Positions 1 to 5,723 are shown, counted from the stretch's first letter. The stretch is 6,934 nt of DNA from JBOHBN01 sp050698355 (GCA_050698355.1 JBOHBN010000002.1:1-6934); one strand, 5' to 3'. The notes: generated from the letters alone by a model not told the origin. A program made the numbers and translations.

Positions 1-115
1 GTCACGATCATGACCCGCCGTCTGACCCGAGAACTCGCGAACAGTCCACCGCCACCGCGCCGGGGTCAGCCCCGACCATCCTCCACGACCGAACCAGCCA
101 CATGATCATTCGCCA

Positions 116-316
116 ACAGGCTCTGAGGTCGAGCGGCCGGCCGAGGAATTGGGCGCGCCTGCTGGCGCCCTGATCCGCGGCTTGGTCCTGGCCGGGCCGG
201 CCGAGGTACGCGGGACGTCGCTGCGCAGCTCCATCGAACACATCGCCGGAGACGCCGACCGGCTGCCGCGCCGTGCCACCAACAGCGACGAAGCCCGACG
301 ACAGGTACAGGAGGGC
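116..316 (+). pseudogene. Ribbon-helix-helix (CopG/antitoxin-like) protein fragment
   Basis: The reading frame is strongly G/C-biased at third positions, as in real genes of this genome. It encodes a helix-turn-helix-like stretch (EVERPAEELGAPAGALIRG) followed by LVLAGPAE and a basic C-terminal helix. This resembles the two helices of ribbon-helix-helix DNA-binding proteins of the CopG/antitoxin type, whose turn usually reads LGVPxSTLIR. No convincing start codon or N-terminal beta strand is present. In-frame stops lie upstream at 11-13 and 23-25, and the frame runs downstream without its own stop into the hairpin at 353-401, ending at 443-445 inside the tRNA. It is therefore probably a remnant rather than a working gene. 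No toxin partner is visible. A different frame (1-105) may hold the C-terminal tail of an upstream gene, ending in an ATGA; it has no recognisable motif. Confidence 0.4.
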
Positions 317-352
317 CCGCTGCGTGCTGAGTGGGTGACCCCACAGACGGCG

Positions 353-401
353 AAATGGCCTGGCCTGAGACTCGAACTAAGTCTCTGGCCAGGCCATTTT
401 T
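353..401 (+). terminator. Large factor-independent terminator-like hairpin
   Basis: A perfect 13-bp inverted repeat (353-365 with 387-399) is followed by one T/T mismatch and a further 6-bp stem (367-372 with 380-385) around a 7-nt loop. The plus strand continues into five T residues (397-401), the layout of an intrinsic terminator for plus-strand transcription. It would stop reading from the antitoxin-like fragment before the antisense strand of tRNA-Val. On the minus strand, just past the tRNA 3' end, the same hairpin has only a three-U tail, so it may also end the tRNA transcript, more weakly. Confidence 0.75.
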
Positions 402-404
402 GTG

Positions 405-476
405 TGGGCGATGCTGGTTTCGAACCAGCGACCTCTTCGGTGTGAACGAAGCGCTCTACCGCTGAGCTAATCGCCC
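405..476 (-). tRNA. tRNA-Val (anticodon CAC)
   Basis: Read on the minus strand, the 72 nt fold as a full cloverleaf. The acceptor GGGCGAT pairs with ATCGCCC, the D stem is GCTC/GAGC, and the anticodon stem CTTCG/CGAAG carries loop TTCACAC (anticodon CAC, valine codon GUG). The T arm is GCTGG-TTCGAAA-CCAGC and the discriminator base is A. The 3' CCA is not encoded. A minus-strand -10-like TAGTGT (489-494) lies about a dozen bases upstream, but no good -35 was found. Confidence 0.96.
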
Positions 477-568
477 CCTGCGGAGGCGACACTACCGGAT
501 CCCGTCGAGCGTCGAGTGGCAGGGTCGGCGCCCACCTGGTCGCGTGGAGCCAGCGTGGCACCGCAGGG

Positions 569-577
569 TGTTACGAT
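569..577 (+). promoter_or_regulatory. Candidate extended -10 promoter upstream of ssgB
   Basis: TGT followed by TACGAT gives a TGn-extended -10 element matching the TAnnnT pattern of principal sigma factors. No clear -35 hexamer lies 16-18 bp upstream, which extended -10 promoters can tolerate. An alternative is TGGACA (638-643) with GATAAT (659-664), but its 15-bp spacer is short. Which of the two, if either, drives ssgB cannot be settled from sequence. Confidence 0.3.
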
Positions 578-589
578 ATGTGTTCAAGC

Positions 590-603
590 TCACGTCGACG
601 TGA
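590..603. promoter_or_regulatory. Perfect 14-bp palindrome, possible operator
   Basis: TCACGTCGACGTGA equals its own reverse complement and lies about 13 bp downstream of the extended -10 candidate, near where transcription would start. That position suits a dimeric repressor site for ssgB. The binding protein is unknown and chance is possible in GC-rich DNA. Confidence 0.3.
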
Positions 604-840
604 CGAGCGACTCGCCGCATTCGCGTGACTGGCGGTATGGACAACCGGCCCCGATAGGGATAATGAGCGAGTGGTGCAGCAGCGGAATACGGTACGAAGT
701 GTAGCGGTCGCGTATCGCGATGGCTTATGGCACGGACGGGTGAATTCCGCCGGAACCGCGAGCGATTCACGTCTCTCGTGCGTCACAACCATGACGCTCG
801 GCCGTATACCGGTCGGGGAAGGAGTAGAAGGGTAACGACC

Positions 841-1266
841 ATGCGCAACGACCACGTGACGCTCACCTCCACGGCGGTGTTCGAGCTGCTGGCGCCCCGG
901 ACGCCCGCGGTCCCCGTACAGGTGGAGCTTCGCTACGACACGCGAGACCCGTACGCCATCATCGCGGCGTTCCGCACCGGCAAGACCGGATGGGTGGAGT
1001 GGGTGTTCTCCCGCGACTTACTCGCGGACGGCCTGATCGCCGCCGCCGGCGAGGGTGACGTCCGCATTCGGCCCGCCTCCGACAATCCCGAGGTCGTCGT
1101 GGTGGAACTGTCGTCCCCGTCCGGACATGCCATGTTCGAGGCCAGCGCCGAGGAACTCGCCGACTTCCTCGACCGCACCTACGACGTGGTACTACCGGGG
1201 AGCGAGCACCTGTGGGTCGACGTCGACGACGCCCTGGCCACGCTCATCCCGCACGACCTGGGATGA
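841..1266 (+). CDS. ssgB: SsgB-like SsgA-family sporulation/cell division regulator
   Basis: This encodes 141 residues, matching the usual length of SsgA-like proteins (about 135-145). The N-terminus MRNDHVTLTSTAVFELL, the conserved block ELRYDTRDPYAI, the segment WVEWVFSRDLLADGL and the acidic C-terminal part (FLDRTYDVVLPGSEHLWVD) are hallmarks of the SsgB branch. In Streptomyces, SsgB localises to future septum sites and recruits FtsZ during sporulation-specific division; in other actinomycetes the SsgB-type member is often the only or ancestral one. The frame is open back to 727, but ATG 841 is chosen because the family begins with this sequence and a purine-rich GAAGGG lies 8 bases upstream. 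No membrane segment or signal peptide is seen; the protein is cytoplasmic. It appears monocistronic, with its own upstream region and a hairpin after the stop. Confidence 0.93.
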   Translation: MRNDHVTLTSTAVFELLAPRTPAVPVQVELRYDTRDPYAIIAAFRTGKTGWVEWVFSRDLLADGLIAAAGEGDVRIRPASDNPEVVVVELSSPSGHAMFEASAEELADFLDRTYDVVLPGSEHLWVDVDDALATLIPHDLG

Positions 1267-1280
1267 TCTTGACCGTGACG

Positions 1281-1299
1281 GCAGCGGGGACCCCGCTGC
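1281..1299 (+). terminator. Hairpin downstream of ssgB
   Basis: A GC-rich inverted repeat (GCAGCGG, 5-nt loop, CCGCTGC) begins 15 bp after the ssgB stop. There is no T tract, only TT, so it would be a U-less terminator of the kind common in actinomycetes, or a 3'-end stabiliser. Confidence 0.5.
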
Positions 1300-1375
1300 T
1301 TCCCGGCGAGGGGCCATCCGTTAAGATTTTCCCACATCGCAGCGAGCCTGGCGGAACGTCGAACTCGCTGGATAT

Positions 1376-1448
1376 GCGGACGTAGCGCAGCTGGTAGCGC
1401 ATCACCTTGCCAAGGTGAGGGTCGCGGGTTCGAGTCCCGTCGTCCGCT
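1376..1448 (+). tRNA. tRNA-Gly (anticodon GCC)
   Basis: A 73-nt cloverleaf with acceptor GCGGACG/CGTCCGC, D stem GCGC/GCGC, anticodon stem TCACC/GGTGA with loop TTGCCAA (anticodon GCC), T arm GCGGG-TTCGAGT-CCCGT, and discriminator T. CCA is not encoded. It is the first gene of a Gly-Cys-Val cluster. A 7-bp hairpin in the presumed leader (CAGCGAG at 1340-1346 with CTCGCTG at 1364-1370) ends 5 nt before the mature 5' end. A weak -10-like TAAGAT (1322-1327) is the only promoter hint. Confidence 0.97.
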
Positions 1449-1503
1449 CGGTAACTGCCCCTCGGAGACAGGGTCGGTGACCCGAGGGCGGAGCCCGGGT
1501 AAC

Positions 1504-1575
1504 GGCGGAGTGGCCGAGTGGCTTAGGCAAGGGCCTGCAAAGCCCTGTACGCGGGTTCGATTCCCGCCTCCGCCT
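1504..1575 (+). tRNA. tRNA-Cys (anticodon GCA)
   Basis: A 72-nt cloverleaf with acceptor GGCGGAG/CTCCGCC, anticodon stem AGGGC/GCCCT with loop CTGCAAA (anticodon GCA), T arm GCGGG-TTCGATT-CCCGC, and discriminator T. U73 is the identity base expected for cysteine tRNAs. CCA is not encoded. The 55-nt spacer after tRNA-Gly can form small hairpins, for example GGGTC/GACCC. Confidence 0.97.
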
Positions 1576-1576
1576 C

Positions 1577-1648
1577 GCGCGATTAGCTCAGCGGGAGAGC
1601 GCTACCTTGACACGGTAGAGGTCACTGGTTCGATCCCAGTATCGCGCA
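1577..1648 (+). tRNA. tRNA-Val (anticodon GAC)
   Basis: A 72-nt cloverleaf with acceptor GCGCGAT/ATCGCGC, D stem GCTC/GAGC, anticodon stem CTACC/GGTAG with loop TTGACAC (anticodon GAC), T arm ACTGG-TTCGATC-CCAGT, and discriminator A. Only one nucleotide separates it from tRNA-Cys, so the two must be cut from one transcript. It matches tRNA-Val(CAC) on the opposite strand at 60 of 72 positions by hand alignment. Confidence 0.97.
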
Positions 1649-1699
1649 CAGTCTCAGAAGATCCTCGCTCGCGCTTCGGACTCGCCAGGGTCGTCTGTC

Positions 1700-1727
1700 A
1701 TATCGTTGGGGGACCGAGCCCCGATAT
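1700..1727 (+). terminator. Hairpin downstream of the tRNA cluster
   Basis: ATATC (1700-1704) pairs with GATAT (1723-1727) and an inner GGGG with CCCC, leaving a GTT bulge. It lies about 50 nt beyond tRNA-Val and has no U tract. A role in ending or trimming the tRNA transcript is inferred from position. Nothing else is evident between 1649 and 1847. Confidence 0.35.
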
Positions 1728-1847
1728 CTCCCACGGCGGTGGCTCGACCGGATCCGGCGGCCGAGGTTGCGCCGCTCCCAGCGGACAGCGATGTTTCGCG
1801 ATCACCTCCTTGCACCGGGGAGCAAACGACGTTGCCTCCGCACCGGC

Positions 1848-2339
1848 ATGTTGCGTCGATGGTCGGTGATCACTTCGGATGGCTTCCGCGAGCAACCGAT
1901 CCTGTACGGCCCTCGGGTCAGGTTGGAACCCCTCACGGCTCGCCACTTCGACGGCATCTGGTCGATGGTGGTCGAGCCCGAAACCGCACGCCTCACGGGT
2001 ACCCACCGGCGATTCTCCGAGGCCGAAATCCGCCGGTGGCTGGACAAAACCCGGCAGAAGCATCACGACCGCGCCGACTGGGTCATCGCGCTTGCCGAGG
2101 ACCGCGCCGTCCTCGGCGAGTCCGTACTCGACGAGCCTGACGAGGACAACGCCGCCGTGAACTTCCGGATCTCCCTGGTGGGCCCGGAGGTCTTCGGGCG
2201 TGGCTCCGGAACCGAAGCGACCCGGCTGGTCCTGGACTACGCCCTCGACGTGGTCGGTCTACACCGCGTCGAGCTGGAGGTATACGACTTCGACCCGCGC
2301 GCACAGCGGCTCTACGAGAGGTGCGGGTTCGTGCGCTAG
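1848..2339 (+). pseudogene. GNAT family N-acetyltransferase (RimJ/RimL-like), C-terminus missing
   Basis: The frame carries a typical RimJ/RimL-type GNAT fold: PILYGPRVRLEPLTARHFD at the N-terminus, the acetyl-CoA pyrophosphate loop in VFGRGSGTEATRL, and motif B (LHRVELEVYDFDPRAQRLYE). These enzymes move an acetyl group from acetyl-CoA to an amine; the substrate is unknown. The protein stops at CGFVR with a TAG (2337-2339), exactly where relatives continue with about 25 residues such as REGxxRDAxRxDGEW. Just after the TAG another frame reads GRDAFRSG, so a nonsense change plus a frameshift probably removed the last beta strands. The start is unsure: ATG 1848 is used, GTG 1866 fits family alignments, and the frame is open to 1767; none has a good ribosome-binding site. 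It may be inactive. Confidence 0.75.
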
Positions 2340-2360
2340 GGCGTGCGGCCGGGACGCGTT

Positions 2361-2374
2361 CCGCTCCGGAGCGG
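2361..2374. terminator. Short GC-rich palindrome after the GNAT gene
   Basis: CCGCTCCGGAGCGG is a perfect 14-bp inverted repeat starting 22 bp after the GNAT stop. The effective stem is 5 bp with a 4-nt loop and no U tract follows, so any terminator role is weak. Confidence 0.25.
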
Positions 2375-2413
2375 GGCACCCCCATCCGGGCGGCAGGAAA
2401 GTTGTCGCGGCGC

Positions 2414-2442
2414 TGAACCCTTCGCATGCTCCACTCCGTACG
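2414..2442 (+). promoter_or_regulatory. SigL-type ECF promoter upstream of the Rieske operon
   Basis: TGAACC (2414-2419) is followed by exactly 17 bp and CGTACG (2437-2442), running on as CGTGT. As recalled from published work on Mycobacterium tuberculosis SigL, its promoters read TGAACC, 15-18 bp, CGT. The predicted start of transcription, about 2449, gives a leader of roughly 40 nt before GTG 2491. The last two genes of this operon encode a SigL-type sigma factor and its anti-sigma factor, so autoregulation is the natural reading. The match was found by eye and has not been tested statistically. Confidence 0.6.
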
Positions 2443-2490
2443 TGTGGTGAGTGGCCCCACGGGTCACGGACATCGACCCGAGGAGTGATC

Positions 2491-2931
2491 GTGAACGTCG
2501 AGGAGAGGATGAGCAGGCGGCCCGCACTCGCGAGCGCGGGCACCGGGGCGATCGGGGTCGGCGCCGTGGCGCTCGCCGGCTGCGGCGCGAAAGGCGACGA
2601 CGGGTCGGGCGCGGCGCAACGGTCGGCCCGCAGCGATTCCGGTCACGTACTCGCCAAGGTCGCCGACATCCCGGTCGGCGGTTCGCTCGCCGCGAGCCTC
2701 GACGGCAAACCCGTCGTGCTCGCGCAGCCGAAACCGGGACACGTGGTGTGTTTCAGCGCGATCTGCACCCATCAGGGTTGCACGGTCAACGCGCGCGGCG
2801 AGCAGCTGCACTGCCCGTGCCACGGATCGGTGTTCCAGGCGACGACCGGGGACGTCACGCACGGGCCCGCGCCCTCGCCGCTGCCACCCATTCCGGTGAG
2901 AACCGCCGACGGTTCGGTGATCACAGCGTGA
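2491..2931 (+). CDS. Rieske 2Fe-2S protein, Tat-exported lipoprotein
   Basis: This encodes a 146-residue single-domain Rieske protein. Residues 8-31 form a twin-arginine lipoprotein signal: SRRPAL, a small-residue hydrophobic stretch, then lipobox LAGC with C31 as the lipidated cysteine. Box 1 (CTHQGC, ligands C92 and H94) and box 2 (CPCHGS, ligands C108 and H111) bind the cluster. C97 and C110 are the extra pair that form a disulfide in high-potential Rieske proteins such as those of cytochrome bc complexes. The protein should sit folded on the outer face of the membrane and pass single electrons; its partner is unknown. GTG 2491 is chosen because AGGAG lies 5 bases upstream; ATG 2509 is an in-frame alternative that keeps the RR motif. 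Its stop overlaps the start of the next gene (GTGA), implying translational coupling. Confidence 0.92.
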   Translation: MNVEERMSRRPALASAGTGAIGVGAVALAGCGAKGDDGSGAAQRSARSDSGHVLAKVADIPVGGSLAASLDGKPVVLAQPKPGHVVCFSAICTHQGCTVNARGEQLHCPCHGSVFQATTGDVTHGPAPSPLPPIPVRTADGSVITA

Positions 2932-3569
2932 ACGGCCTGCTCGTAGGAATCGTGCCACACGAGATCAACGGCCTACCGACACATGTGCTACTCGTGCACG
3001 TCACGGTGATCGCCGTACCGCTCGCCGCCGCGTCCACCGTGGCCTCGGCGGTATGGCCCGCGGCCCGACGGAGGCTGGGAGTCCTCACGCCCGTACTCGC
3101 GCTGGTGGCGCTCGTATGCGTGCCGGTCACCGTCGACGCGGGCGAGTGGCTCGGCGCCCGTGTCGGTCACACACCGCTCGTCGCCCGGCACGCGGACCTG
3201 GCCGCCGGCCTGCTGCCATGGGTGGGCGCGCTGGCCGTAGCGAACTACACATGGTTCCGCTTCGGAGCTCCCCGCGTACGAGACCGGTGCGAACCGCCGG
3301 GCACGGTCGGGGAACCATCCGGCACGGGCGGCACCACGATCCTCGCCCCGTCGCGAGCGCGCACCCACGCCGGGCGAACGCTCGTCGCGGGAACCGTCGT
3401 CGCATCCTTCCTCGCGCTGACCGTGGCAGGCGGATCGTCATCGACGAGTGGCGCAGTCCGCGAACACACCGAGAGGTCACCAGCGACGAGCCGCCGGACG
3501 TGCCACATACCGACAACACGGATGCCAGCATCGACGCCTGGCTCGTCGCGGAGGCCCTGCAGCGTCTGA
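2928..3569 (+). CDS. DUF2231-like membrane protein, 3' end fused out of frame to sigma gene
   Basis: GTG 2928 overlaps the Rieske stop. The protein resembles DUF2231 integral membrane proteins: the N-terminal NGLPTHVLLVH, a cluster ending in DAGEWL, and RHADLAAGLLPW. Hydrophobic segments lie near residues 19-43, 50-68, 92-110 and 150-168, giving four predicted helices. The family has no settled biochemical role; coupling to an exported Rieske protein suggests a membrane redox or anchoring partner, which is inference. The last recognisable residues are in the fourth helix (LALTVA, about residue 167, base 3428). From there to the stop at 3569 the frame reads sigma-factor DNA in the wrong frame, giving a Ser/Thr/Arg-rich tail of about 45 residues unlike the family. 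The natural C-terminus and stop codon have been lost. Confidence 0.8.
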   Translation: MNGLLVGIVPHEINGLPTHVLLVHVTVIAVPLAAASTVASAVWPAARRRLGVLTPVLALVALVCVPVTVDAGEWLGARVGHTPLVARHADLAAGLLPWVGALAVANYTWFRFGAPRVRDRCEPPGTVGEPSGTGGTTILAPSRARTHAGRTLVAGTVVASFLALTVAGGSSSTSGAVREHTERSPATSRRTCHIPTTRMPASTPGSSRRPCSV

Positions 3570-3733
3570 CACCGGAACACCGCGAGGTCATCGTCCACGG
3601 CTACTACGGGGGAAGGACGACCGCCGAGGCGGCACGCATCCTCGACATACCCGATGGAACCGTCAAGTCCCGAATGCACTACGGATTACGTTCACTTCGC
3701 CTTGCTCTCGAGGAGGTGGGGGTGACAGCGTGA
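3428..3733 (+). pseudogene. sigL: SigL-type ECF sigma factor, N-terminal region 2 deleted
   Basis: The frame from AGG 3428 encodes RRIVIDEWRS (end of region 2.4), an acidic linker, and a complete region 4: LTPEHREVIVHGYYGG, a helix-turn-helix with AEAARILDIPDGTVKSRMHY, and the end LRLALEEVGVTA. From memory, Mycobacterium SigL has the same organisation (FTVARNMIIDE, AEGTVKSRLHY, LQELGVTR). About 70 N-terminal residues are absent, including most of region 2, which binds core polymerase and melts the -10. No start codon with a ribosome-binding site precedes the remnant, and upstream sequence belongs to the DUF2231 gene. ACC GTG GCA sits one base out of frame with AGG CGG, consistent with a join or one-base loss at about 3428. 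The remnant keeps the -35 recognition domain but should not initiate transcription. Its stop overlaps the anti-sigma start. Confidence 0.85.
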
Positions 3734-4424
3734 ACGAACCCACAGATCCCTACGCCTACTACGATGCCGCCTACGTGACAGGACACTGAGCCCGCAGGAT
3801 CGCCGCGGCTACGAGCTGCACCTGAAGCATTGTGCCGACTGCGCGGAGGCCGTCGCCTCGCTCGCCGAGTTGCCCGGTTTGCTCGGCATGGTGCCGGGTG
3901 ACCAGGTGCACATGACCATCCTCGATCCGGGCCCCGTTCCGGACACGGTTCTTCCGCGGCTGGTGGCAACGGTCCGGCGCAGCAGGCGCCGTCGCCGCCG
4001 CTGGACGGCCGCCGGTGGCGTGGCGGCTGCCGCATGCCTGGCCGCCGATGTCGTGCTGGGTATGGGCGGTCTCGGCACGACACCGGCCGTTTCCACGGCA
4101 GGGATGACGATGACCCAGGTCCGCCCCGTTCCGGTGCAGGCGACGTTGCGGTTGCAGGAAATGCCGTGGGGAACTCGACTCAAGGTGAACTGTGAGTACG
4201 AGGGCACGAACCCGCGGCCGGCGGACACCGAGCAACTACTGCGATACAAGCTGGTGGTGGTCCCGCTCGGCAGCGGGAAGCCGCAACAGGTGGCGACCTG
4301 GGGCGTGGAGCCCGGGCGCGATGCCGAACCGACGGGCAGCACGGACCTCACCCTGGCGGACATCCGGGTCGTGCGGCTGGAGACGAACGACGGCACCGTG
4401 CTGCTGCGCGCGGCACCCGGCTAA
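3730..4424 (+). pseudogene. rslA: RslA-like zinc-finger anti-sigma factor, frameshifted
   Basis: GTG 3730 overlaps the sigma stop and opens NEPTDPYAYYDAAYVTG, then hits TGA at 3787-3789. Moving to the next frame at CTG 3786 continues perfectly with LSPQDRRGYELHLKHCADC, the zf-HC2 motif H-x3-C-x2-C. One base is missing near 3783-3785: GGA-GCA-CTG would read G-A-L as in relatives (AYVLGAL). Downstream come a linker, one membrane helix (about 4005-4060, after an Arg cluster), and an extracytoplasmic domain with PWGTRLKVNCEYE and VATWGVEPG, matching mycobacterial RslA as remembered. RslA holds SigL through its zinc domain and releases it under oxidative conditions. Here the zinc domain is split, and the His preceding YAMWDAAYV in RslA is replaced (DPYAYYD). 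Internal starts near 3870 could yield only the membrane and outer domain. Confidence 0.85.
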
Positions 4425-4451
4425 CGGCAGGGCGTCCGAAGCGCCGGCGCA

Positions 4452-5707
4452 CTACATGCCCGGCATGCCGCCCATATCTCACATTTCGGGCGTACCGGGC
4501 ACTCCGCCGCCCATGTGGGTCATGCCGAGTTGCATCGCGAGGAACATGTACGCCATCCCGAGGCTCATGACGAGCAACGTCACGCGGACGCTCAGGCTCT
4601 GCGCTCCGTCGTAGTCGCGCTCGACGTCCTCGGCTGCCGAGCGTCGGGTGGCGGCACCGGGGCCCCCCGTCCCGGCCAGGGCGGGACGGGCGCGCGGGGA
4701 ACCCCCGAGACCACGGCGTCCGGCGGCGCCGAGCCAGCCGCTCGCCCATCCGATCGCCTGCAGGCAGAACCACGCGACGAGCAGCCAGCTCAACCAGGAG
4801 ACCCGAACCTGCGACATCGCGAACATGTACACCATCGCCGCGAGGTCGATGCCCCCCACCAGCCACAACGCACCGACCCGCGCGCCGCGCACCACCTCCA
4901 CGACGAGGAAGCCGGCGACGAGGACGACCGCGGCGGCGAACACGCCTTCCCCGACTCCGGCGCCGACGAGCATGCCATGAGTCGGCAGGAACATATCGAT
5001 CATTCCGAGCGCCATCAGCACGTGACCGCCGTGCCAGGCGCGGGCACGGCGGTCACAGTCGACCAGATGCCACACGTGCACCACGAGCACCACGAAGAAC
5101 GCCGCGGATACCGCCACCCGGAGCCACACCGGCAACAACGCGTTACCAGTCATACGCGGCAACATCGGGTTGTGACCGATCCGTGCGGGCCAGCCGGAAT
5201 GGCCCGACACGACGAGCGCGACGATCGCCGCCGCCGCCGTGACGCCGAGGCCGGCGAGGCCGTAGCGGACGGCCAGCGCGGTCAGCCGTGCCGCGCCGCC
5301 CGGGGACCTGCCCCGGCGAGCCGGCCGCAGCAGGCGGCGCGTGAACAGCAGCAACAGGGGTACCTGCGCCAGCCACGTGAGCGGACGCACCCACGGGAAG
5401 TACGTGAAGTCGAGCCCGAGCAACAACGTGTGCCACACCGACAGGATATAGACCACCAGCGCGAAGCGGTGCAGGAACCGCCAACGCACCGGCCCGATCC
5501 TGCGCCGGAGGTAGTAGGTAGGCCCGACGAGGATCGCGAGATACAGCGCGAAGATCCCGATATTGAAGGCGAATACGGACGCGCCCCACGACTGCTGCCA
5601 CGGCACGAAGGCGGACAGGAACCCGTCCCCCATCGCGTCGAAGGCGGTGGCCACGACGTGCACCAGGATCAACCCGAGAATGATGTGCCGCGCGTATTTC
5701 GGACCGG
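4452..5707 (-). pseudogene. Ferric-reductase-like/DUF5134-like membrane protein, truncated by IS
   Basis: A minus-strand frame of about 400 codons, stop TGA at 4479-4481, encodes roughly ten hydrophobic segments. The N-terminal half resembles ferric-reductase-like heme domains: LVHVVATAFDAMGDGFL, and FLHRF...VWHTL with two His 13 residues apart on one helix, a heme-ligand spacing. After a basic linker, the C-terminal half carries Met/His-rich helices (HGGHVLMALGMIDMFLPTHG, VMSLGMAYMFLAMQLGMTHM) like DUF5134. No proper start exists: the frame is open through GPKYARHIILG into the IS end at 5708, where it meets TAA of the transposase, so the N-terminal residues were removed by insertion. After the TGA, the same frame reads DMGGMPGM and then TAG (4452-4454), suggesting the original Met-rich tail was longer. 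Electron transfer or metal handling is inferred. It converges on the anti-sigma gene. Confidence 0.75.
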
Positions 5708-5723
5708 TGTCTGATAATCCTGT

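Larger units (their letters stand above)
477..840. other. Intergenic regulatory region between tRNA-Val(CAC) and ssgB
   Basis: These 364 bp separate two divergently transcribed genes. No reading frame here looks coding; short frames on both strands lack consistent third-position bias. The region holds candidate promoter elements (an extended -10 at 569-577 and TGGACA/GATAAT at 638-664), a perfect 14-bp palindrome at 590-603, and the ssgB ribosome-binding site. AT-richer pockets around 570-580 and 650-665 stand out from the background. Confidence 0.6.

Noticed and set aside
727..840. A 38-codon N-terminal extension of SsgB
   Set aside because: SsgB proteins begin at MRNDH-like sequence, a ribosome-binding site lies just before 841, and the extension has no conserved content.
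1449..1503. Hairpins between tRNA-Gly and tRNA-Cys as a terminator splitting the cluster
   Set aside because: The stems are short and mutually exclusive with no U tract; the spacer is more likely removed during processing.
2083..2460. Minus-strand open frame of 125 codons over the GNAT gene
   Set aside because: It is Arg/Pro-rich antisense of a recognisable acetyltransferase, with no motif of its own.
3053..3430. The sigma reading frame extended upstream to 3053 as its N-terminus
   Set aside because: The extension is Arg/Gly/Ala-rich shadow of the DUF2231 gene and has no sigma region 2 motifs; the overlapping frame has good membrane helices and family motifs.
4479..4481. TGA in the Met-rich tail as a selenocysteine codon
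   Set aside because: There is no redox-active context or visible SECIS-like hairpin, and the tail ends eight codons later. A point mutation is simpler.
4515..5714. A 399-codon open frame on the plus strand
   Set aside because: It is the antisense of the membrane protein gene. Its product is rich in His, Arg, Glu and Pro with no domain pattern, whereas the minus strand encodes clear transmembrane helices.
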